Origin: a virus
IMG/VR virus record: IMGVR_UViG_3300030430_000495
Coordinates: 1 to 22,110 of that record
DNA length: 22,110 nt
Strand: one strand, 5' to 3'
The notes under the pieces are model-generated. The model was not told where the DNA came from. It saw nothing but the letters and a program-made list of their open reading frames with translations, and did no database searches. A program made the translations under genes and the position numbers. Positions 6,875-14,859 of the stretch are shown piece after piece (position 1 is the stretch's first letter; the number at the start of each line of letters is the position of its first letter).

Positions 6875-9481
6875 TTACCCTTTAATCATAAGTGTTGTGT
6901 TAGCTACTGCCTTGCCAGCAGTCACGCTAGAAGACGTTGTAGAAAGTGTGCCATCGTCTTGGACGTAGTAGGTGCTGCCGATTGTGAAATTGGGAATACT
7001 ACTGGATAACGTGCCTACAATTCCTGTGCCATAGTTTGAGTTACCATTATCTTTAAACGCTATGACAATTTTATTGTTGTCAGTGTCTTTAGTTATGGCA
7101 ATCTCTCCACCACTTGTAGAGGTAGAGTTAAAAACAACAGCATCACCAAACGTAATTGTGTCGCCGTCCACTGTGCCTATCTTAGTCTTACCTTTATTTG
7201 AATCGTTGGTGTCGTTGTAACCTATGATAACTTTATTTGTAGTAGAGTCATAAAACGCTGGTGTGCCGTGGAACGCTACATTGGTACTGTTCCAAGTAAC
7301 CGCTGTGCCAACGCTAATTGATGTGCCGCTGACTGTACCTATGATTGCTTTCCCAATGTTGGAGTTATCCGCATCGCTAAAAAATATTACCGATTTGTTT
7401 GCATTAGCGTCATAAGCCACAGCAGTTCTAAGGGCATTTGCTGCAACTCCCGTGGTGAATGATCCAACACTCATGCTTGTGCCTGATATTGTTACAACAC
7501 AAGCGTCCCCACGATTACTGTTATCTCCATTTGCAAAGAACACAACGTGCTTATTCGCGGTAGAGTCATAAGCAATCGCTATATATACGGATGAATCATT
7601 ATTAAGTGCAGATGCTCCACCAAAACTTATACTTGTTCCAGAAACCGTACCTACTTGTGCAGTAAGATAACCACTATTACCATTGTCTTGGTAAACAAAT
7701 AATGTTTTTTGTGCGTTTGCATCATAAGAGGCTTCGACATACATAGCTTCAGCAGATTCAAATACTACTTCTGTACCGAAAGAGATGCTGGTTCCTGATA
7801 CAGTACCGACTATTGCTGTACCATAGTTGCTATTGCCTACGTCCCTATACCCAATAACTACTTTTCCAGCGGAAGCATCAAAAACTGCGGTCACATAGTC
7901 TGTGCTACCACTATTAAATTCCACAGCACTACCATAGCTTATCGACGTACCAGACACAGTACCCACGATAGCTTTTCCTTTGTTTGAGTCGCCATAATCT
8001 GCGTAAGCTATTACGATCTTGTCATTTACTGTGTCGTAGACAATCGCCGGGTATCTCGAATTACCCGTATTATAAACTGCCTCACTTCCGTAACTCGCTG
8101 TCGTTAGTGGCGGCAACAACGACCCGTTGGTAATCACCCCGCCCTCGACAACCACTTCGCCTGATGCAGAGTTGTTGATAGCTTGGTTAGTAATCCCTAC
8201 GAAGTCAGCAAAGTTTGAATATTGGGAGCGATAAGCAATTGCTGTTCCGGCGCTTGCGTTGCCGTCATCTTGGTAGGAAAAAACCACCAGCTTGTTTGTC
8301 GAGTCATAGGCAGCTACCGCTGGAGTTCGCCCTACAGTAGCGGCCTCGAAGACTGCCGGAGTGCTAAAAGTTAGACTCGTGCCGCTTACGGTGGCTTCAA
8401 CATAAGTGCCGTAAGTAGAGTTACCGGAGTCCCCGTAGCCGATTACAGTCTTACCCGCCTCCACATTATATGCAGCTTGCATTTGTACACTGCCTGTGGA
8501 AGCAGACTCGAAAACTGCTGCACTGCCAAAGCTAATGCTCGTACCGCTTACTGTTCCGACGATGCCTGTGCCATAGCCACTATTACCTTGGTCGGAGTAA
8601 GCTATAACAATTTTATAATTAGCTGAATCATAAGCTGCCGTCTGATGTTCTGTTTGAGCCGATTCAAAAACCACCGGAGAACCGAAAGATATAGATGTTA
8701 CATTTACCGTCCCTACAACCGCTGTTCCATAGTTTGAATTTCCTGCGTCCCGATAAACAATTACGGTTCTATCTGCATTAGAATCATAAACAGCAACGGG
8801 GAAGTGAGTATATCCAGACTCAAACTCTTGAGGCGTACCGAAGCTCAGGCTCGTACCGGATATTGTACCGACCACCGCATAACCATCACCGCCATCGCTA
8901 TCGTTCGTGTATGCAATCACAACCCTGTTACTTGTAGAATCAAAAGCGCAGGTAGGAGAAAATGTGACATCAGTTCCACTAAATACCGCAGATGAGCCAA
9001 ACGACACGCTAGTCCCCGATATGGTCGCGGTGACTGCTCTCCCGTAATTGTTAATAGTAGAATCGCGGAAAGCAATAACAAACTTGCCTTCTGTAGAGTT
9101 AAAGCAAACGGCAATACGTCTATACTGATCTCCGGTTACATTTCCTGAAAACTCAGCGGCAGTTCCAAAGCTGATGCTTGTACCGCTAATCGTGCCGACC
9201 ACAGCCATTCCTTTACTGGTGCTGCCGTCCTTGTACGCTACAAGGATTTTGTTGTTAGTCGAGTCATAAGCAATGGCATTATCAATAACACTTTGACCGG
9301 CTCCTGAGATATATGTCGCAGCGGTTCCTAGAGAGGATGATACTCCATCAACCGCAATCGCTTTTACAGTCCCGTCACTTAGTAAGGCAACAGTCTGACC
9401 TGTAGCCAGATTACCGCTGGCCGTTGCCGTTATAGCTTTTGCGCCAGCACCTGCTGGTAATAAATCGCTTAGATTGCTCAT
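6875..9481 (-). CDS. Two-propeller adhesin / tail-fibre-type protein (2 x 7 repeats in a shared scaffold)
   Basis: An 868-residue extracellular-type protein, ATGA-coupled to its paralogue upstream. Residues 1-46 are the anchor shared with the two preceding fibre genes (NLSDLLPAGAG, ASGNLATGQTVALLSDGTV). Residues about 52-420 hold seven 52-54-residue repeats, marked by AYDSTNNKIVIAY-type strands starting near 71, 125, 179, 231, 283, 337 and 391, each followed by GNSNYGTAVVGTVSGT and ISFG..VFES. Residues 425-460 are the first half of the cap module (NQAINNSASGEVVVEGGV). Seven more repeats follow (near 482, 534, 587, 638, 690, 743, 798), then the second cap half (IGSTYYVQDDGTLSTT to residue 868). 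Seven repeats per block suits a seven-bladed beta-propeller. Probably binds host surface glycans or protein; ligand unknown. Confidence 0.88.
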   Translation of the reverse strand: MSNLSDLLPAGAGAKAITATASGNLATGQTVALLSDGTVKAIAVDGVSSSLGTAATYISGAGQSVIDNAIAYDSTNNKILVAYKDGSTSKGMAVVGTISGTSISFGTAAEFSGNVTGDQYRRIAVCFNSTEGKFVIAFRDSTINNYGRAVTATISGTSVSFGSSAVFSGTDVTFSPTCAFDSTSNRVVIAYTNDSDGGDGYAVVGTISGTSLSFGTPQEFESGYTHFPVAVYDSNADRTVIVYRDAGNSNYGTAVVGTVNVTSISFGSPVVFESAQTEHQTAAYDSANYKIVIAYSDQGNSGYGTGIVGTVSGTSISFGSAAVFESASTGSVQMQAAYNVEAGKTVIGYGDSGNSTYGTYVEATVSGTSLTFSTPAVFEAATVGRTPAVAAYDSTNKLVVFSYQDDGNASAGTAIAYRSQYSNFADFVGITNQAINNSASGEVVVEGGVITNGSLLPPLTTASYGSEAVYNTGNSRYPAIVYDTVNDKIVIAYADYGDSNKGKAIVGTVSGTSISYGSAVEFNSGSTDYVTAVFDASAGKVVIGYRDVGNSNYGTAIVGTVSGTSISFGTEVVFESAEAMYVEASYDANAQKTLFVYQDNGNSGYLTAQVGTVSGTSISFGGASALNNDSSVYIAIAYDSTANKHVVFFANGDNSNRGDACVVTISGTSMSVGSFTTGVAANALRTAVAYDANANKSVIFFSDADNSNIGKAIIGTVSGTSISVGTAVTWNSTNVAFHGTPAFYDSTTNKVIIGYNDTNDSNKGKTKIGTVDGDTITFGDAVVFNSTSTSGGEIAITKDTDNNKIVIAFKDNGNSNYGTGIVGTLSSSIPNFTIGSTYYVQDDGTLSTTSSSVTAGKAVANTTLMIKG
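6998..8098 (-). repeat. Second seven-copy propeller repeat block of the 868-residue adhesin
   Basis: Seven diverged units of about 52 codons (about 156 bases), coding for residues 462-828. Each unit carries YD-x-x-x-N-K-x-V-I, GNSN-x-G and GTVSGTSIS elements. The block is inserted between the two halves of the cap module. Confidence 0.8.
8222..9328 (-). repeat. First seven-copy propeller repeat block of the 868-residue adhesin
   Basis: Seven units of 52-54 codons, coding for residues 52-420. The block opens with the LGTAATY strand that the last unit lacks, as expected if the first and last blades are closed by strands from both ends (Velcro closure of a propeller). Confidence 0.8.
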
Positions 9482-10932
9482 GTGCTAAAATCCAGATTGA
9501 TGCTTGTGGCTGACATTGCTTTACCCGCCTCTACACTAGGATTACCCGCTGTGGTAGAAAATGTTCCGTCAGTTTGAACGTAGTAGATTGCTCCCGGCGT
9601 TAGACTGCTCAGTCCACTAGATGCAATCCCACCCTTCATCGTTATCTTGCCACTTGCTGCGTTGGATATAGCTGCGTCTGCTACGCCTAAGAAGTTTGTC
9701 GAGGTGAGGTTTGTATCAGTGTAGGCAGGGGTATAACTTATCCCTGTGCCGTAACTATTATTAGGAGTATCGTGGAAAGCTACGACAACTTTTTTGTCAT
9801 TTTCGTCGTAAGCTGATCCGGGGTCTTTTGCTTGCGCGTCTAAAGTAACCTCACTGCCTTTGGAAAAGGTAGTTCCGCTTACCGCACAGGGAATAGCAAT
9901 TAAAGCATCACCAGTTTTTTGGCTGACAAAAACCACCTTTTCTGCAATAGAATGATAAGAAACAGTTTGGTTTATGTCTGAAGCTGACGTAAATATGCTT
10001 ACTCTTGTTCCAAAGGATATAGAATTACCACTGATTGTCCCTATTTGGCCGTAAACGTCCGAACTCTCCCTGTAAGCGAGAAACATTCGGTCTGCACTAG
10101 AATCGTGTACTAACCTATTGGAGCGAGTTATTTCATTAGAAGCAAAAGTCGCCCCAGAGGCAACTACCGTAAGAGTAGTTCCTGAAACCGTGATTAGATT
10201 AACCCTACCGTTGCCGCCATTGCTAGTGCCGTACATGTACACTACCCTGTCGTTGGTAGAGTCATACGCTATTGCGGGTTGGAAAACAGCTTCGCTAGTC
10301 AGCGTAGCTGTAGTGCCTACGGTGGCTGTAGTTCCGCTCACTGATACAGTTCTTGCATAACCATAATCTTGTCCAGCACCTTCTACCCAAGCAATAACCG
10401 ATTTGCTGGCTGCTGAGTCGTAGGTAATGACAGAATATTCAACGCCGCTCGTATTAGTTGAACATTGAACCTTTGTGCCGAAGGAAATTGATGTACCTGA
10501 GACAGACCCCGCTATAACGTGCGAGCCAGTTTGATTAAAGCCAATTACAAATGCGTCTGCACTAGAATCATAAGCTACTCCGCACTCAGTGGTGCTGCCG
10601 CTCTCAAAAACAACAGGTGTGCCATAAGTCAAAGCTCCATTAGAACAGGTGGCGACCACCGCAGTGCCATAGTTAGAGTTGCCTCCATCTTGATACACGA
10701 TAACAAGTTTACCGTTACCATATGCAACAGCGTTGTGATTTGTCTCCGCAGACTCAAATACAGCTTCACTACCAACAGCTTCGCTCTGTGATGTAGCGTC
10801 AGGGGCAACTTGAGATGCAGTTCCATTAGTATTCAGAACAACAGGCTTACCCTGCGCTATAGTTCCACTTGCGGTAAAATCTAATTGTTTACTAGCCGCA
10901 CCTGCTGGTAAAAGATCGCTTAAATTAGTCAT
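9478..10932 (-). CDS. One-propeller adhesin / tail-fibre-type protein (7 repeats)
   Basis: A 484-residue paralogue of the next gene downstream. Residues 1-45 are the shared anchor (NLSDLLPAGAASK, ASGTIAQGKPVVLNTNGT). Residues 52-403 hold seven repeats of about 50-52 residues, with strand markers near 69, 119, 170, 222, 275, 326 and 374 (such as VAYGNGKLVIVYQD, AYDSTNDRVVYMY). Residues 411-484 are the intact cap (AAISNAASGKITMKGGI, then AIYYVQTDGTFSTTAG and VEAGKAMSATSINL). Repeats are more diverged than in the 868-residue protein. Start ATG 10932 overlaps the preceding gene by 8 bases. A role as receptor-binding or decoration protein is inferred from repeat type and position; no ligand can be named. 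Confidence 0.87.
   Translation of the reverse strand: MTNLSDLLPAGAASKQLDFTASGTIAQGKPVVLNTNGTASQVAPDATSQSEAVGSEAVFESAETNHNAVAYGNGKLVIVYQDGGNSNYGTAVVATCSNGALTYGTPVVFESGSTTECGVAYDSSADAFVIGFNQTGSHVIAGSVSGTSISFGTKVQCSTNTSGVEYSVITYDSAASKSVIAWVEGAGQDYGYARTVSVSGTTATVGTTATLTSEAVFQPAIAYDSTNDRVVYMYGTSNGGNGRVNLITVSGTTLTVVASGATFASNEITRSNRLVHDSSADRMFLAYRESSDVYGQIGTISGNSISFGTRVSIFTSASDINQTVSYHSIAEKVVFVSQKTGDALIAIPCAVSGTTFSKGSEVTLDAQAKDPGSAYDENDKKVVVAFHDTPNNSYGTGISYTPAYTDTNLTSTNFLGVADAAISNAASGKITMKGGIASSGLSSLTPGAIYYVQTDGTFSTTAGNPSVEAGKAMSATSINLDFST
9724..10779 (-). repeat. Seven-copy propeller repeat block of the 484-residue adhesin
   Basis: Seven diverged units of about 50-52 codons, coding for residues 52-403, inserted between anchor and cap at the same site as the first block of the 868-residue paralogue. 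Confidence 0.78.
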
Positions 10933-11341
10933 CAGTTATCTCTACCCAAGAAGTTGTTTCTTCGTCCCACAAGTAGTTCTTCTCATCATCAGGACGAGCT
11001 ACAGGAGGGTCGAAATCACAAGTTTCTTCATTAAATGTCCAAGATGGATAACCATTCTCAGCCCAATACTCTTTTAGACTATTTTGTAAAGTTGTTTTTT
11101 CTTCTTCAGTTATGTCATTAAAGTGGTGAACGTCTGTAATTACCTCTCCACTCCACTCATAAGTACAACCTGCGTATGTTCGATATGGCCCAGACGAAGG
11201 TTTCTCTACTCTTATAAACTTAGCAAAGGACGAAGGAAGATTATCAGTATCTATGTCTGGAAACGCTTGGCGAAAGTTATCCTCAATAATGGGATGCTCG
11301 AAAGGCTGACCATCGACAACCTTAATATAATAGTTCATCAC
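10925..11341 (-). CDS. Possible tail-fibre assembly/chaperone-type protein
   Basis: A 138-residue acidic protein that follows the polyglycine adhesin gene with an ATGA overlap and precedes the one-propeller gene with an 8-base overlap. It opens NYYIKVVDGQPFEHPIIEDN and ends with the Trp-rich stretch NYLWDEETTSWVEI, a layout reminiscent of small phage tail-fibre assembly proteins and host-range chaperones that are encoded right after fibre genes. Two start codons in tandem (ATGATG) are possible. Two cysteines (about residues 59 and 108) are present. No membrane segment. The chaperone role is inferred from position and composition only. Confidence 0.72.
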   Translation of the reverse strand: MMNYYIKVVDGQPFEHPIIEDNFRQAFPDIDTDNLPSSFAKFIRVEKPSSGPYRTYAGCTYEWSGEVITDVHHFNDITEEEKTTLQNSLKEYWAENGYPSWTFNEETCDFDPPVARPDDEKNYLWDEETTSWVEITDD

Positions 11342-12519
11342 AAGTTACCTGTGTTCGTGCTTGGGAACGCACGGTTTGGCCCCCAGATAATTCTCACATA
11401 TCCGTTTGTGCCATCTCCTCCCCACAGACCGCCGCTATTTGAACCAGCGCCACCGCCGCCACCGTACGATCCTCCCGGTCTTCCACCAGAATAACCGGAG
11501 CTTGATGCGTCATTACCACCTGATCCTCCGCGTCCTCTAAAAGATGCTTTGGCAGAATCTGAGAACCCACCAGTATAAGTTCCTCCAGCACCACTAGAGC
11601 CTTCACCAAGAGCGTTAACACCACCGCCTCCACCGCCGCCAATAGCACCCCCACCACCAGCGCCACCGCCTCCACCGCCGCCAGCGCCATCGCCACCATC
11701 TCTGTCTGAACTACCACCACCATTACCGCCAGCACCAGAGTATCCTCCAGCGCCGCCTCCACCGCCTCCATCGTTCCCGTTCGTGAGACAATCGCCGCCT
11801 TGACCACCGCCATCACCTGCGTAGTTTCCACCACCACCTGTAGTTCCGCCTCCAAGTCCGGCGACAGTGCTTGTGCTTATAAAGTAACTGTCTCCTCCCG
11901 CCTCACCAGCACCCGTTACTGAAGGGTATCCATCTCCTTTAGCTCCTACCACTACGGTATAAGAAGAACCCGGAGTCACAGAGATATTGTTTTTCCAACC
12001 AAGACCTCCACCTCCACCACCTCGTGAACTATTCTGATCCGATCTGTTACCACTCGCTCCCGCACCTATGCACACCACAGACACAGACGTAACTCCTGCT
12101 GGAGCTACCCAAGAATTAGTTCCCGAACTATACGCTGCCTGCCCAGTTACGGATAAAGCTCCCGGTGGGTCCATTAAGTTAAGCGTAGTAGCTGATATCG
12201 CTGTTCCCAGCTTGATACCGTTACTAGGTGATGTGGTAACAAGGCTCCCCGAATTGTTTGCATAGTAATCGGAACCAACAGTTAGACTTGATTGCGCTGT
12301 GTTGATTCCTCCGAAAAGGTCTATCTTTCCTGTAGCACCGTTACTTATGGCCTCCTGAGCCATTCCAATTAATCTTGCATAATTACCTCCGTCATATGCT
12401 TCAACCGTGCCATCAGTGTTAAGAGCCACGGCTTGCCCAGCGGTAATGTTTGTGGACGCAGTAAGTTCAATGACATTTTGCCCAGAACCACTGGGCAACA
12501 GCTCAGAAAGATTACTCAT
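11338..12519 (-). CDS. Polyglycine-rich adhesin with the shared anchor-cap scaffold
   Basis: A 393-residue protein. Residues 1-40 are the shared anchor (MSNLSELLPSGSGQ, ASTNITAGQAVALNTDGTV) and residues 48-115 the cap (EAISNGATGKIDLFGGI, VGSDYYANNSGSLVTT), joined with no propeller between them. Residues 130-200 are a beta region with a Trp (NSWVAPAGVTSVSVVCIGAG) that often precedes glycine-rich adhesin domains. Residues 203-370 are dominated by glycine runs separated by Ala, Ser and Asp. The end is GYVRIIWGPNRAFPSTNTG. Polyglycine domains of this kind form the receptor-binding tip in T-even gp38-type adhesins, so surface recognition is likely. TAATG coupling with the upstream gene fixes the start. 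Confidence 0.85.
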   Translation of the reverse strand: MSNLSELLPSGSGQNVIELTASTNITAGQAVALNTDGTVEAYDGGNYARLIGMAQEAISNGATGKIDLFGGINTAQSSLTVGSDYYANNSGSLVTTSPSNGIKLGTAISATTLNLMDPPGALSVTGQAAYSSGTNSWVAPAGVTSVSVVCIGAGASGNRSDQNSSRGGGGGGLGWKNNISVTPGSSYTVVVGAKGDGYPSVTGAGEAGGDSYFISTSTVAGLGGGTTGGGGNYAGDGGGQGGDCLTNGNDGGGGGGAGGYSGAGGNGGGSSDRDGGDGAGGGGGGGAGGGGAIGGGGGGGVNALGEGSSGAGGTYTGGFSDSAKASFRGRGGSGGNDASSSGYSGGRPGGSYGGGGGAGSNSGGLWGGDGTNGYVRIIWGPNRAFPSTNTGNL

Positions 12520-13475
12520 TAGACGCTCCAGCCTATCGTGCCGTTGATGTATGTCATCACGATCTCAGCGAAGTTCTTGTCAAAAGTCAGGTCACTTGCG
12601 CTTGAAGCTATGTTGCTTGAATTACGACCCACAGTAAAACTTGTGGTTGCAGCAGCACCCGTGCCGTCTTTAATTACCACAACATCTCCTGCACTGGGAG
12701 ATGAAGGCAGCGTAATCGTTATACTACCAGCGGTTACCACGATGTAATCCCTGTTGCTCGCCGTATAGTTGCCGCTCTTCAGAAGCGGGACTATCGCACC
12801 AGAGCCGCCATTGGCAAATGGTAGCACACCAGATACGTTTGCAGTCAGACTACAATAGGTGGTCGCTGTAGAACCTGTGCCACCATTGCCCGTGGGTAAA
12901 GTGCCTGTAACTTGAGAAGTTAAGTCCACACCTGACAGAGCGCCACCAAGAGTCAAATTCCCTGAGCTTGTCACCGTACCGGACAGACTTATTCCGTTTA
13001 CCGTGCCCGTGCCACCCACACTGGTAACGGTGCCGTCACCCACATCCACTTGGCCCAAGGCATCTACCACAGCAGCCCCGGAACCTGCACCATCAAGGTA
13101 AACAATTTTAGCGGCCCCGGTAGGTATAGTGACGTTTGCACCAGAGCCTTGACTGATATTTATAGATTGACTTCCGCTAGTAGCATTTTCTATCCACATA
13201 ACACGAGATACGGTGTTTGGCCCTATAGTCAGTGTTCTAGTGGTACTTAAACTTGTGCCAGAGGTCACCTTAAAATAAAGAGCACGAGCAGGATCAGTAG
13301 CGCCGTCTGCTACTGTTGTCGTAGCATCCGCGTCTGAACTGAAAGCTGCTTGCGTAGCAAACCCTAACGATTCTCCAATAAGCTCAAGATTGGTGTTTGT
13401 ACTTGTACCCCAAGTGCCATCTTCATCACCCGTGGTGATTTCTTTGAGCCTTAGATTATTTACATAAGTTGCCAT
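12519..13475 (-). CDS. Tail-fibre-like structural protein
   Basis: A 318-residue beta-rich protein with the opening MATYVNNLRLKEITTGDEDG followed by TWGTSTNTNLELIGESLG, a start common to fibre proteins of marine phages. Residues 145-210 carry Gly/Thr/Ser-rich strands (DGTVTSVGGTGTVNGISL, VTGTLPTGNGGTGS), a pattern typical of fibre shafts in which short repeats trimerise. The C-terminal part (230-318) is a compact domain (DYIVVTAGSITITLPSSP, VVVIKDGTG) ending in GTIGWSV. An AGGTGA site lies 5 bases before ATG 13475. It precedes the adhesin genes in the same operon, so it probably forms part of the appendage that carries them, though no contact is shown. Confidence 0.8.
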   Translation of the reverse strand: MATYVNNLRLKEITTGDEDGTWGTSTNTNLELIGESLGFATQAAFSSDADATTTVADGATDPARALYFKVTSGTSLSTTRTLTIGPNTVSRVMWIENATSGSQSINISQGSGANVTIPTGAAKIVYLDGAGSGAAVVDALGQVDVGDGTVTSVGGTGTVNGISLSGTVTSSGNLTLGGALSGVDLTSQVTGTLPTGNGGTGSTATTYCSLTANVSGVLPFANGGSGAIVPLLKSGNYTASNRDYIVVTAGSITITLPSSPSAGDVVVIKDGTGAAATTSFTVGRNSSNIASSASDLTFDKNFAEIVMTYINGTIGWSV

Positions 13476-13486
13476 GATTCACCTCA

Positions 13487-14380
13487 TTAAGCGGCAGTAT
13501 CTATGTCTATCCAATTAGGTGTCTGACTATCTTCTACGTTAGTCCAGCCACCCCTAGTTATTGTTCCAACTGCTCCTGTGCCTGATACACCTGTAGGAAT
13601 TATTGTTTCATCTACGTCAGTATCTAAACTTCCTATCGCACCTGTGCCTGAGACCCCTGTTACTGCTGGAACTACCGTAGCGCCGTCTGCGCCTATTTGT
13701 CCTGTTCCAAGAACCCCTGTAGGAGCTACATTTTTATCATATACAGGTAAGGCTGTCCCTATTGCTCCTGTACCTACAACTCCCGTTACTATTGGCGCAG
13801 GGGTGTCTGTAACTGTTCCTACTGCACTTGTACCGCTAACTCCACTAACTGTGCGAGTAATCGCTATGGTTGTGGTGCCTATGCCACCAGTGCCAGCTAC
13901 ACCCGTTGGAACAAGGAACTCCCCAACAGTTGTGGCTACAGTTCCTATCGCGCCTGTGCCTGATACACCTATGGGGATTACAATGTCATCTACTACGACA
14001 ACAAAACCACCCATTTGTCCGGTGCCAGACACTCCTGTCAGAGTAATCGAGCCACTATAATTAGTAGCTACCGTCCCTACTGCACCTGTGCCTGCAACTC
14101 CTGTAGGAGCTACATTATCTCCCAGTACAATAACTGCGGTGCCTATGGCTCCTGTGCCGGTAACTCCTGTCGGAACTATATTCTTCGACAGACTTATTAC
14201 TACCGACCCTACGGCTCCGGTGCCAGCTACAGAGACATTACCATTGTCTCCCCAGCCTCCATCACCCCAAGCATTATTACCCCAAGTAGAGCCGAGGCTT
14301 ACGACAGTTCCTATGCCGTCCCAAGTGCCTGTCCCCCAAGTGCCATCACCCCATCCTCTTGTTGGTATGGTAAGAGACAC
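13487..14380 (-). CDS. Repeat-rich structural protein with 11 TGVSGTGAIG units
   Basis: A 297-residue protein starting at GTG 14380, preceded by an AGGA site 8 bases upstream. Residues 8-47 are Trp/Gly-rich (GWGDGTWGTGTWDGIG and TWGNNAWGDGGWGDNG). Residues 49-278 are eleven repeats of 20-22 residues with core consensus PTGVSGTGAIGT followed by a variable hydrophobic strand. The C-terminus (279-297) is a short acidic tail with two Trp. The regular spacing suggests a beta-solenoid or stacked-strand fibre shaft. It sits between small virion-type genes and the tail-fibre-like gene. No enzymatic motif. I know similar repeats from uncharacterised marine phage proteins but no defined function. Confidence 0.82.
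   Translation of the reverse strand: MSLTIPTRGWGDGTWGTGTWDGIGTVVSLGSTWGNNAWGDGGWGDNGNVSVAGTGAVGSVVISLSKNIVPTGVTGTGAIGTAVIVLGDNVAPTGVAGTGAVGTVATNYSGSITLTGVSGTGQMGGFVVVVDDIVIPIGVSGTGAIGTVATTVGEFLVPTGVAGTGGIGTTTIAITRTVSGVSGTSAVGTVTDTPAPIVTGVVGTGAIGTALPVYDKNVAPTGVLGTGQIGADGATVVPAVTGVSGTGAIGSLDTDVDETIIPTGVSGTGAVGTITRGGWTNVEDSQTPNWIDIDTAA
13547..14236 (-). repeat. Eleven 60-66-base coding repeats
   Basis: The units encode the TG-V-x-GTG-x-[IVM]-G core. Most are 22 codons long and some 20 codons, with the difference in the variable segment between cores. The DNA copies are diverged, so this is an old expansion. Confidence 0.8.
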
Positions 14381-14393
14381 AAGACAGTCCTAC

Positions 14394-14858
14394 TTAGGCA
14401 ATGCGAATAATCGCAGTAGATGCAGCGGCGGCAGGAAACTGAATCTGAAAGTCTCCAGAACTTACAGTTTGATCTCCACCAAAACTTAACACCGCAACCG
14501 CAGAGTTAGAGTTGTTTGTGTTGTATATAACAGCACCACAGGTAGTAAAAGATGCGCTCGACCAAGTAGTGTCAGCAAAATCACAAATGGCAGTTGTGCC
14601 GTCACTTGTAGGAGTCACGTTAGTTAGAGTGTTACCACCCGCACTGTATGCTGACCCACTAGTATTAGTGGTCTCATCACTATTACCTGTAACGGTTGAA
14701 TAATTAGTGGTGGCGGCACCATAAGTTCCAGAGCCAGCAGATTGTGATTTTAACAACGCAATCTTGAGAGCATCCGCTCCATTCTGTAGATCGTGTAGCC
14801 CTTTGAATAGCTCTACCTTAAAGCTAGTGGGCATCGCTGTAGATATAGTAATAGCCAT
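14394..14858 (-). CDS. Small beta-rich virion protein
   Basis: A 154-residue protein rich in Ser, Thr, Ala and Gly. The N-terminus (MAITISTAMPTSFKVELFKG, then LQNGADALKIALLKS) is a pattern I associate with a widespread family of small phage structural proteins encoded just before fibre genes. Residues 45-80 are a Thr/Ser-rich loop region; residues 85-154 are strands (TAICDFADTTWSSASF, CGAVIYNTNNSNSAVAVLSFGG). Two cysteines occur near residues 91 and 108. No membrane segment or motif. It follows the 95-residue gene by one base and probably encodes a tail or decoration component, by position. Confidence 0.75.
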   Translation of the reverse strand: MAITISTAMPTSFKVELFKGLHDLQNGADALKIALLKSQSAGSGTYGAATTNYSTVTGNSDETTNTSGSAYSAGGNTLTNVTPTSDGTTAICDFADTTWSSASFTTCGAVIYNTNNSNSAVAVLSFGGDQTVSSGDFQIQFPAAAASTAIIRIA

Positions 14859-14859
14859 G

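Noticed and set aside
6998-10779. Regularly spaced repeats that could be taken for a CRISPR array or DNA-level repeat
   Set aside because: The period (about 150-160 bases) is too long, copies are diverged at DNA level, and the repetition follows codons of propeller blades.
11394-11855. Second minus-strand frame of 153 codons within the polyglycine gene
   Set aside because: The GGN codons read one frame off give Val/Ala/Glu runs. It has no own ribosome site and the main frame has coupling and domain structure.
6875-12519. A diversity-generating retroelement acting on the adhesin genes
   Set aside because: No reverse transcriptase, template repeat or C-type lectin variable region was seen in the window.
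13578-14489. Three overlapping plus-strand frames with Pro/Val repeats
   Set aside because: They are the antisense reading of the TGVSGTGAIG repeats; the repeat structure on the minus strand explains them fully.
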